Shown here: in pieces, positions 33,606-45,600 of the stretch | Layout of the letters: each line of letters begins with the position of its first letter | Numbering within the stretch: the first letter of the stretch is position 1 | Origin: Branchiostoma floridae | Taxonomy: Eukaryota; Chordata; Leptocardii; Amphioxiformes; Branchiostomatidae | Reading direction: 5' to 3' | Assembly: GCF_000003815.2 (NCBI RefSeq) | Contig: NC_049996.1 | Coordinates: 14,707,327-14,771,326 of the forward strand | DNA: 64,000 nucleotides | Notes under the pieces: generated by a model | Told to the model about the DNA's origin: nothing | Database searches by the model: none | What the model saw: only the letters and a program-made list of their open reading frames with translations | Made by a program: the position numbers and the translations under genes

Positions 33606-36600
33606 TTAGAGTTCATCCTTGAGTAAAGTGTATCTGTTCTTGCTCGGCGCCAGTTTTACAAACTGACTCTCGGGCGGAGTGGTTGGCCTCTTTTCTTGTG
33701 GGGCGGAGCCACCTCCCTGTGCAAACACAAATAAAAAACAAACAATCAATTTTGCACCTGAATCAAAATTAATCTTCCTGTGTATGAGCTGTGAAGATAT
33801 GAATGAATGAGTGTACTTGAAGCTTTGCAAATGATACAGAAGTATGATAGTGTATTTGTACATCTTTCAACAGCAAAAATATTAACTAAAAGGTGTATAT
33901 GGAAACAAAACATGTACAAGTTAAATACTGAAGAAAAGGGTATATCACATTTCATATCAATGTTTAGATGTTTCGTTTGGTGCATTTGGCACAAACTATA
34001 GTTTGGGTGAAGTGATATCTGTGACTTTACATTTTTCCTTACTGCATGGAATTGAAAAATTGAAAAATTAGAATAGGGGAAAAACAGGGAGCTTTTTGTA
34101 AATAGACTATCCCTTTGTCTTACTTTCTTTACGGTTGGATGCTGTCCTGGGTCTTTAGGCAAAGACCCAGCCTGTCCTCCTGAAAGCTGCGTATGGGGTT
34201 TTAAAAGACGCCATTTAGTCACATAGTTACACTATCTACTATGCTGAATTGATAGTTTATTGGGGAGATAAGTTCTTCAATGTGGTTTGGAAAAGGTTGG
34301 AATATTTGGGATGCTTGGAAAAGTTTTACTGTGAAGATAAGATCTTCAATGTGGTTTGGAAAAGACTGGAGTATTTGGGATTGTTGGAAGAGTTTGATAG
34401 AGACAAAAGTTTGTGGCAGGTCCAGAGAAGGGGGTTTGGAAGTCTTGAAAGGGATGGGTGGTGGGTAAACATTTACTGATGTGTCAATTTGACATTTTCA
34501 CAGATCCCATTGCATACTGGGAGATACAGGGCACTATGGGTAATACAGCGGAAAATATCATCACAGTGACCATGACAGGGCTTGCATTTTGTGTCTGGTA
34601 TAATGTACACTGTCAAGGTACAAAAATGTTGTAACAGTAATAGTAGTAGTAGTAATATCCAGTATTTGATTATACTGCTTCTGGGATCCCTGACACAAGG
34701 GGTAGGCAGCAATCAGCTAGTTTTCACACCACGCTTCTGTGCAATGATTTTATTTGCCCGTTGCATTACCCACATTGCCCCATATCTCCCATCATGCAAT
34801 GGAATCTGTGTGCTATATACTCTACTCTACAGTCAATAGTTTGTAGCGAAAGTACTTGAAAAATGTTATCATCTGAACTGTTGGAAAAGAATACGTAATG
34901 GTTTAGTTAAACACGATGACAATGCCTTGAATTTCTCTTCATGCACATACTGCATGCCATTTGAAGTAGAAAACGGGGAGATATTTGGTTACAAAACTCA
35001 CAGAACTGGCTTTCGCATCAGTAGTTGGTTTGCCAGATTTTTCCCTACCAGTTCCCACATCTGTACCAGTCTGTATAAGTGGTTTGTGGGGTTCGTCATT
35101 GGTTTTATCATTGCTTTCTTTGGAAGGGTCTTCAGGTTTTTCTGGGGTTTCTTCACTATTTGGTGCCTGTACAGGTTTAAAGTAAGGGTGGAAGGATTTT
35201 AGGTTTGTCCTGACTTTTGGGTGCCTGTTTAAATTTGGGTAAGATATACCTCAAGTTTTTAGCGGTGACCTTTTTTCTATTGTCTTATAAGAGAAAATAT
35301 ATAGATTTATTCACAGGATTTTATTATTAGATTTAAGTTGGAATATACAACGCCGAGAATACCCAAGACGTTTTCTTATGGATCTTCTTTTAATCCAACA
35401 TTGTACCTTAAATTGTCACAAAAACTGCAACACTTAAGCAAAAGAGCTTTCTTTCCAAAACAATCTTGGCTGCAGTTTAGTAGTGATCGTCTAGAAGAAA
35501 CTTGAATAGAATTCTGAGTACGTGGGAAAGGACATTCACAACCTCAAGCCAACCGTTCACACTTACACCACATTTTCAGAAAAGACGCTAGTGCAGCATA
35601 GAATTCTGATATGGAATTCTGTCTGTGTTTCAACAACGAAGTTGGATAACGTGTATTAGGTTGCCTCTTTTTTTGGGGGGGACAACATGTCAGAGAGACT
35701 GTAAGCTGGTGTGTTACGCCGAAGGGCAGTTCTACCAGCTATATAGATACAGATACAGAGAGAGAGTATTTTATAGGATGAAGTACAGACCTGTTGTTGT
35801 TGTTGTTGTTGTTGATCTTGTCCGGCTATCTGAGGGGGCGTGGTTGGGTCGGGGCCGTGGTGGAACTCTCTGTGCAGTTTTCCAGAGTGAAGGTCCGCAC
35901 AGAACTGTTTCAACTTTCCAGGTACACTGTAAATAGAAGTTAAAAGAAATTAATTCATATCTCTACTTTCATTAAATTGCAAGATGTAGAAAGGAGGCCA
36001 TTTACAGATGGTGGGCATTATGAACTTCCTGGCACATTTGAGCTATTGCTTATGTCATGCATCTGCAAGATCACATGTTTACAAAGCACAAGTCTTTAAC
36101 TCTCGCAATGGAAGGAGACCGTTGTACTTGGACTGCAGTGTCCAATACTGTGCCCTAGACAAAGTATATAACAATTCACTGCCCCTATGGTGCTAAAAAT
36201 TGCTATGGGATCTTTTTTAGAAATTGCTATGGATCTTTCAATACTACAAAGATCAGTTCATAATACAGTTTAAGTGCTGCAACTCCCTTTTCTCCAATGA
36301 GTCTCCACTCATAAGTGCATATATGTTTACAACTGATACAACTGTACTTACTTCATCTGAGAGATATCAGGGAACAGGTACATGTGTCTGAAGCTGTCTA
36401 TAGCTAGCACAGGCAGGTCTTTGGTAGATTTCCCCAGATGGTGCAGGGGGTGGGTAAACTTTGTACCATCTGCTATCAGGAAATTGATGTTTCCTAATGG
36501 AGAGAAAAAGTAAATTTTTAAGAAGCGAGAAGAAGCCGAACTTCTATGCTAGACTTATGATACTAGAGTTATGATACTTTAACAGTCTTCAAAACTGTAT

Positions 36601-39600
36601 ATACTGGCTACACATGTAGTCACTAGACTGTTAATGACAAATGCTATATTTGTAGTACAGACAATGACAATGACTATAGTCAATAGCTTGGTTTACATCA
36701 ATGCCTTGTGGTTACACTTGTTGACTAAGAGTAAGAATCTAAAGTTCTGGGTTGGAGTCCCTAACAGGCCCCAATGTTGTACTCTTGGAAAAGGCACTTA
36801 AAACATATTTGTGTTGAAACTGGAGTGTTACGTCCTATGGTGGCTTAAAAGTCATGCAATAAAACAAATAAAGACAAAAAAGAGGGTCCTACCCTGAGTG
36901 GATCAAACCTTACAGTCCGTTCTTACGCAGCTTCTACTTGCTGTACAAAACTGGAGAGTTATACTTGATGGCGATTTACTAGTCATGCAATAAAACAAGT
37001 GAAAATGGATGGTACCTTTTTCGTGCAGAAGCTCTCTGCTAACAATCTGGTTAAACTTCTGAACAATGTTAGCGTCATCAGGGTTGTGGAACAGGATAAG
37101 GAATGGCAGGCCTTCTTCTGTCAGTTCCTGAATAGAAGGACAAAGAAAAATTATATCAGAACACAAATACTTTGAACATGTCATAACTTAAAGTCTTTCA
37201 ATACAATAACAAAATAAACTCTTTCTTTATTTTGCAAAGAAGAGGGAAGACAATTACATTAAATTATAACTTGACATCTTTTAATTCAATACAAACACCG
37301 ATAGAGAAGAGGTGTCTGTTGGTAGTCAGGGTTGGGCAAGTTTTCTAAAATTCACATGTCCTATCGGCCATAGAAATTACTAGCCCAAAATTCAAATGAC
37401 ATTTTCCTACAAATTTTCACTTCCAGTAAATTGAGTAATGGAACTCTTTTGTAATTGTTGGCTTTATTTTTGTGTTGACTAATGCTTGATACCATAAATG
37501 TCAAAATCTCACTCATGGAAAAATCTTACTTCCGTAGGACATGCACTTGCCTGATCAGCGCTCAACCCTGGTAGTAGTGAGGATCACTTACCTCCCCATT
37601 TTCGAATGTGATCTCCCTAACCAGCGGCACACACTTGTCCGTTGTCCAAGCGGTCAGCAGGTCCTTGTTGACAAGAGAACCCAGGTACACCATGTCCTGG
37701 TCCTTAGTCTGGGGTAGGGAGGACATAGGAACAATACATAAAACAACCAAGATTTTTACATTAATGATGGTTAGACATTCAGGTAAACAATATTCAAATA
37801 CAATTCAATCTCTACAACTTTTTTTAGTGACACTGAAGAAGAGTGATGGTAGTCACTCAAAACATCCGGAACTAAATCTCCATTTTTTAATTAAATCCTG
37901 TTGTAGCGACTGAATTGTATTTGAACAACCAAGATTTTCTACAAATATGAAAACTTATATAGAAAATATGACCCAGGAAAATATCAAAATGGGTGAATGC
38001 TGTTTTGGGCCGAGATATTTGTAAAATAAATAATTTCTTTCAGGTGTATGTGCCATGACATTACTATATCTGATTAAGGATTAAAACATAGCAAATCACC
38101 ATTTAGTATAAAACTTCATAACACAGAAACTGTGATTCTATTTCTTAGGTTATTACAACTTTGATGAATTTTCAGATGCATTTTAACATAAAACATTTTA
38201 CAGGACTGAGTTGAAGTGAACTTTTCTTGACTTTAGTGGAAAATGTGTTGGTAAAACATGCTACAAAACACATACCCACTGCTCAAATGTTGTGTCATAG
38301 ATAGGGTAGAAAAGAATGTTTGTATTGTAAGTATTTACTTTTATCTTAATGTACGTAAATCATATACATTACAATGTATATACATAATAAAACTAGCACA
38401 GAAACAGTATCTACTGAATTCGAAGATAAAAGAATTACAACATTCTCCACTTGACTTTTTCATGTAGGAAACTTAACTACAACACGTTTGCATTGAATAC
38501 TTTTGCTCCTTTTTTGGAGACATCCCAAGGGTGGAGGTATTATTCATTTTAACCATCATTGAAGATTGCATGTAACTGTTAAATAACACTACCATGGACT
38601 GTAATGAAAAAATGAGAAACATACTCTTGGGGGTCTGAAAATGATGTTGTCGCCAGATATTCTTTCCTTCTTGGATATCTCTCTGTAAAAGGAAAAAAGG
38701 AAAACATGTATAGGGTTAAGTAGCAGGGAGACGATTAGAACATGTTTGGCACTGCATTTCACACAGCAGCACAACCTAGCAGAAAAAATTCCACACATAG
38801 AGTAGTATTAACTTCCTTTTTTTTCAATTCCAATATTTTCTTGTCTTTCAAGTGATTGAAATACGTTAGAAGCCAGTTAATTGCCCAACAGAGTACCGCA
38901 CATTTCTGTTTATAGTAGCTCAATTAAACGGCTTCTACTGCATAAGAATAAAACCTAACCAGAAAAGTTTCTACACTTACCCAACAGCCACAGAGAAGTC
39001 ACAGTCGTCCCTAAGGTTGCTGGCGACCTGCTGGAAGGTCTTGTACTCGGGGCTCTCCTTACTATTGAAGTACCCAATGATGTTTCTCTTCTTACCCTGA
39101 ATAGAAGAAGAGAAGATTATGAATATTACTTCTTTAGAAAATATGTCTTTGCAATTTTGACAGTTCTGCCTGATAAACATAAATCAATGTAAATTCATTC
39201 AAGGTTCACAGTACTGGAATCCAAAGGATCTTCGAGTTAGCAGTTAAAACAATGATAGTAGCCCAATGGAAGAAAGACCGTAAATTTCTATGCCAGGTGA
39301 AAGCTTCTCATCACAAGCATTTCCATTGTGAGTACCAGTCAAATCTCTAGACTCTGACCGTAAATTTGCTGTGTGAACTAAAAACAAAAATTTCAGAATT
39401 CACAGTAGTATTTCCTTCCTTTACAAACAAATTAAGAATTTAGATACAACATAATTTATAATTTTCGCCATAAGGTGTCAAAAGAACACTTACATCGATG
39501 TCGTTGAGCTCCCTGAGGTCGTTGACCTCCCGGATATTACTCTTCATCTGTTCTTCGATGTACTCCTTGAAGGCCTCGACTGACCTCTGACCCCTGTACT

Positions 39601-42600
39601 CACGTTTCTGCACCCGACCATTACGGAACAGCTTCAGGGTCGGATACTTGGAGATGCCGAATTTCTGAGCAACCTCCGCTGGAAAAGTATCAAAAGGCAT
39701 ATTTCAAAAAGCTGTTTACTATATAATAGTCAAAGTCATTCCGAAATGGGCTATGAAAATGTTCTACCCTTCAAGCTAAAAACTGTTTTGGACACTTGAA
39801 AAAAGTTAGACAACGGTTACTCGTACTAACATAGATGGACAAATTCACTACACGGGCACTTTAAGGCCTGTGACAATTTTGGTCCAACATGAAATTCGAA
39901 CCACTGCGTGACCTTAGGTAACCCCGCCGGGCCGGAGCGTTTTTAGAACGGTCCAATGTCAGTATCTAATGTTACATTGCGAAAACAGGAACTTACGATG
40001 TATGGGTTACACTAACTACTTTTTAAGACTTATTAATATTGAGTGTTAAAGATATTGATCTAGTATTTATCAAATATCGACATAACTAGAAGCGGTTAAC
40101 AAAAGGGCACCCCCGCGAGAGCTGCAAGTGGTACAGTCCGAACATGGGTTCCGACCTCCCGGGGTGTGGAGTGGCGGGAAAACAGCGAGGCGCTCATACT
40201 TCAAGGAAACAGCAAAATAATGCTATAAATCGATATTTCTAGCCCAAAATAATAGTATGGCAGTTGACTGATGCCTTATAAGGCTAACTGCTTGCGAAAT
40301 TTCGCATTGATACAACAGCGATTTAACAGATACAGACATAATACGTTCATATTTTACCATCGGTTTATGTTACGTACAGTCAAACATGTCTTACTTGGAC
40401 GCAGTTCTTGTAGGGTAAGTAGTGTTTCGTCGGCCCCTGCCCACATCAGGGCACCAGTTTTATTACGAGTTTTGGGCAGATTTAGGTTCATTAAGCCTTA
40501 GACCTTCAGAAATCAAGTGGGTCTTCTTGCAATATCTTTCATTTCCGTGGCTGTATAGATATTTGTACGAAAAATACCAAAAAATTGTCAAAAAAATCTG
40601 TTTTTGCCCCAAAATGAAGCCTTACCTAGGTATAGCGGCAAGATCCCCAGGCATATTAGATATCACAGAGATATAATCTATTACTCCAGAAAATATGACT
40701 CAGTTAGACAATCATTTCATAGTGGGCACAGACCCATTTTAATAGCATCCCTATTTTTTACCAAAACATGGTTTTTTAAACCCAAAATATTGAGGATCCA
40801 CAATTTTCTTGTCATCATATTTTGAATATGGGTGAATTACGTTAACTGGCCAAAAATTGTTGAAAACAGATGGTTACATCAAAAGTTATGGCCATATAAC
40901 TGCTCGACTGAGAATCTACAGGTGTCACAGGCCTTAAACTGCCTGTGTAGCAAAATCGATGGATGGATGCCATATACTTACTTTCTGTGTCACAGTTCAC
41001 TTTCCCAAACACAACGTTCTAGAAAAAAAAAAGAAAACCACAAAGTTAGTACTTCTGTTATAGTTATACAGCCATATAAAAGTCTACTGAGGATGCCATC
41101 CTTTGCACTATCTTTGCAAGCAAAGAACCAGCCATCATCATCAGTTTTATTTTAAATAGTATGATGCAAAGCAGGGATGGTAATGTTGATGATCACTTGA
41201 CAAGAGCATGTACTTTTACATACACATACATGTATGTTTATGATATACAATAATATTGTACATTGTACAGACATTTAGTGGCCACTATATATCTTGTTGT
41301 TTTCTTTAATATCATTAATCTGAACATAAAAACTTTGAACTATTAAAACTTTAAACTTTAGACTTTTGGGACTACCCTAAAGATCAATAAATAAATAAAT
41401 AAATAAATAAAAACTATAGATGACACAGAATCTAAAAAAATTCATGTATATACAATGTATTTGTAAATACAGTGGAAGCCAGCTATTTGCAATACGCTTA
41501 GTCGCAAAAATCGGTTAGTTGCAAAGAATTTTGAAATCCAAAACCATTTCCCATTGGCGCTATTGTTTACAGCACCCCATATTTGCAAAGCCCAAATCGG
41601 CTAATCGGGAAAAAAATTCAAGTTACAACGCACGTTAACCCCGAAATATGCCAAACAAATCACCAGAATCAGCAGGAATGAACCAAAATTTTCCCGTATA
41701 AAGATATCAGATCGCCAAAAGTATAAAAACTGCCTGTTTTGAGTCCGAAAAGGCCGCGATTTCTATTCAATTTACGGCGCTAGCGCGCGGCCCGGCGGTT
41801 GCCGCAGGGAATCATGGGATACTACACATGACGCCGCGTCCGCCATCTTTGTTTTCGTGATGGAAATGTTTTGAAAACTAGAAAGGCCGACATTTGCTTG
41901 GGTGCAAATACAGCATATTTCAGCCATACCCATTCCCACGCAACATTGGACTGTTCCAAGTCACCCCTGCGCAAAAATGCAATATTTAATGTAAGTTATC
42001 CCCAAAAGAGAACTAATATTGTGAATTGATTCCATGTCAAAACAGAGCTTGCCCAATATGCCCCGGGCCCATATGGAAGAATATAATCTTCCACAGGAGC
42101 GCCTATGCATAACTGATTGGTTTGTAGAATTGCGGCAGCTCCTATTTTTCCGAGAGTGAAAAAAAAACGCATCTTCCATTCAGAAGATTTTCGTCATGAA
42201 ATTACATGACGCCATTCAACAATTTCCACTTCGATAACTAGGTCTAAGTACCGTCATAATCTCCTTGTGATGTGGGTGCATTTATTATTGCAGTGAACTT
42301 TTTTTTAAGCAAGTAGGGCATACGTTTTAATAATTGTCAGGTGCAGGTACTGTGTAGTAGGAGTGTTGTTGTTTTTTTCAAGCTAAAAACTTCAATCTTC
42401 TTCTTGTTTTGTATGAGCCATTACATAAACGGAGACGTCTCGAAATTTTACAAGAATTTTACCACCCTGTCGTTTCATTTCTTTTCTGAAAAATCCCAGG
42501 ACGAACAAGTTAACTTGATTTGGCTTTATCTATATATTTCATTTTCCTTGGAATTCTTTGTTAAGTATATGCCCCTGCATACCACTGTTAAATTGTTTTA

Positions 42601-45600
42601 CTTTGTATGCAATTAGCCATCGGACGTAATCTTGTCTGAGTGTTTCCTGCTCGTAGCGTGCGAGACCTGGAGGATAGGTGTTTCTACTTTGTTCGGGGGT
42701 TTCTTTTCGGAGGTCAGTGGTGATACTCTGGTATTGAGAGTGTTTTATTGGGCTCAAACTCTGGCAGTTTAAAGTTACTTACAATTTGAATGTACAAAGT
42801 TTACGTCAAAAAAGAACAACAACAGCACTAACGTTAGAAGTACCTACATTTGTTCGGGGAAAAATACATGCATTCTCGCCACTGTCAAACTTACGTATCA
42901 AAACTAAACGCAAGCCGTCCAATTTTCCCTGTCCAAATCTGCCGAAAATGATTGATAGTGCCATGCGGAATGTTGGTAAATTCATCGACACTAACGTTCA
43001 ATGCACGCGTACCGTCCGCTACCGCTCAAATGACCCTGTCTGAACTCCAAATCCTCGCAAACTACAATTTCAAACCCGGCAAAGGGGACCATATGGCCAC
43101 TGTAAGGCTGTAATATGCATCTGTTTGTGTATATACTGGATTGCAAGGCCCCGCTTATGAATATTAACTAGCATTCGCCTTTCTCGTCGCTGATTGGCTG
43201 GCGTCCATAAAGTAATTATCTCTCGCTCCCCCCAGACCGCTGGCACCTGGCACGTGTGGGCTCTGGGGTCACTGGAGTTCACGGCAGGAAGCCGAAAGAA
43301 AACCAATTTCCCCTCAGAAAAGCGCTGAAATTAAGCATTTTAAAGTAGTTTATGCCCAAAATTTTACTTGGATCATTTTACCAACTATCTAATGCCTATC
43401 TACACCAAATTTAAGGTCATTCCATTGTAATTCAAGGGAACAGGGGGCCACAATATACTGTTTTGGTCAAAACATGACCTTTAAACTTCAATAAAATCAT
43501 TTTAGAGGCAGATATGAAAAAAATGAGAAAACAGCACCTCGGTATTGACCCACTTTACCCTTGTGCCAAATTTCAGGTCATTCGGTCACGGAACGACGGA
43601 GATGAATCGCTTTGAAGATTTGACAGGAGAAAGAAAGAAAGAAAGAAAGAAAGAAACATTACGAATACAATATATTTCACCATACCATATATGGTATGGC
43701 TGAAATATAATGACGCTGTCGACTGTGGCAAAATTTCAGTGTAATCTGTGGACATCGTAACTGGAAAATTTGTAGATATGAAGATTAACAGTTTATTTAT
43801 GCGTTATTCATGAGTATTTTCGCCTAGTACATAAAGTTTGTCTGAAAACCAAGAGCGTTTTCGTCCTACAACGTAGCGATGTTTTTCGTCTGTGTATCAC
43901 ATGTCGACAAATCTTACGTAGTAAGCGCGTGCACTGTACCCTTGATCAGTCCTCTATTAATCAAAACAATTGTTCATTTGGCAAATTTAGAATACGTTTG
44001 CATATGTACCTCGTTTTTTTTCGGTAGCTTAACGTGTTTTAGCAGTGTTAATTTCTTTGTTTTCTTCAAGCCGATACTATAGACGAAACGTAACAGATCT
44101 TTTGATGCATCGCGATTCGTTCTTCGACACTAAAATGTGATAACAATATCACAATTACCGATAAAAGATAAATTTGAAGCTGAAAGTGGCTAATAATTAT
44201 ATTTGTGGAGTTTAATGAAATTATGGACTTGATTATTTGTGGTAGAAATGATTGTGTTGTATTCTTTGTGTCAATGCGTGCGATGCGTTCACCGATGCCC
44301 CCCTCCCCCATCCCCACTCGGGTCATTTCGAGCAACATCTTTTAATCGGGAACGCCGGTTAGTCGGGAAAATTTAGCTGGCAAATGGCCTTCCCTAATAA
44401 GCGACTTCTACTGTAGCATAGCACATGACTGCCTAGCTCACCTGGATAGCTGCAGGTACAGTGTTGGAGGCCTCCTCAAACACTGGCTCCAACATCTTAC
44501 TAAACCGGCACCTGTGGTAAAAAAAAGTCAGAATACTGTAAATTATGAAATATCAGCAACAGTTTTATGTCCATAGTTTTCATTCTAAAGAAAAAAGGTA
44601 TCAAGCCTTCCTAAAAATCTACAATCTACAGCTATCATTCAATACACCAAAATATTACATTTTACCACTAACTGACAAACATTATGCCAAAAAGCAACTC
44701 AAGCAACTAGATATGATTTTAGAAATGATCAAACGTTTCAGTACTATCCACTATTTTTTATAAGTGACACTAATGTGATCTGGGAGAAACTGGTCTTTTC
44801 TACCCTAACTATGACTGCAAAGAGGCTGAAGACAATTTTGGATTCCAATAGTAAAACATTGTTACCTAAGTACATGTAGTTCATATGACACAAATGACGG
44901 TACTTACCAATCAGCATAGAAGTTGACAAACACCAGCTCATTGTGGTCTGGAGGGAGAAAAAACAACAACAAACTAACAATAACATCCATCATACCTTAC
45001 TTTAACCCTTCAACTCTAGTCTGAGGACAACTATATTTATGCATTATATATAACTTTTGGCGTAAGAAGGGTTAAAAAAAAATGATTTAAGGATAGTGTA
45101 TCTTACAAATACAACAAACGTTTACTACATTAGTATAGATGTACTACATATTACATGATTACATATGACAGAGTTTAAGTAGGACAGACAATGCTTTGCT
45201 GTTACTATTAGTACATGTACATGCGTTTTAGTGTTTTTGTAATTAATATGACTTTTACAATCTCTATGTAGTACATGTATTTGACATACGCAGAATGTTT
45301 CACCCGTGCAAGACAAAAGATTACAAACCATGCTCAGCATGCAGTAAGTCAGATCATTCACAAGCATTGAAAAATTAGTAGTGTGAAAAATTGTTAGCTG
45401 TGAAGTTAGAAATAATGTAGTCAATTCACCAGTAGTAAGTGACAGAGATGGAACAAACCATTAAATGTTAATCATAGGGGTGGAACTTGGAAGTGCAATT
45501 TTTTACATAGAGCAATCTGAAAATCTTTTGTGAAGTATACTCAATACTATTTTGAATCGATCTAGATCAAAGTATTCTTTTGATGAAGAATAAACATTTG

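Noticed and set aside
34927-35202. Plus-strand hydrophobic small protein in an ERP44 intron
   Set aside because: It is the exact antisense of the hydrophilic cassette exon, which has splice signals and the matching phase.
42539-42757. A transposase remnant inside the 2.9-kb pogo-like element
   Set aside because: A 72-codon frame with no DDE-type or helix-turn-helix motif that I can recognise.
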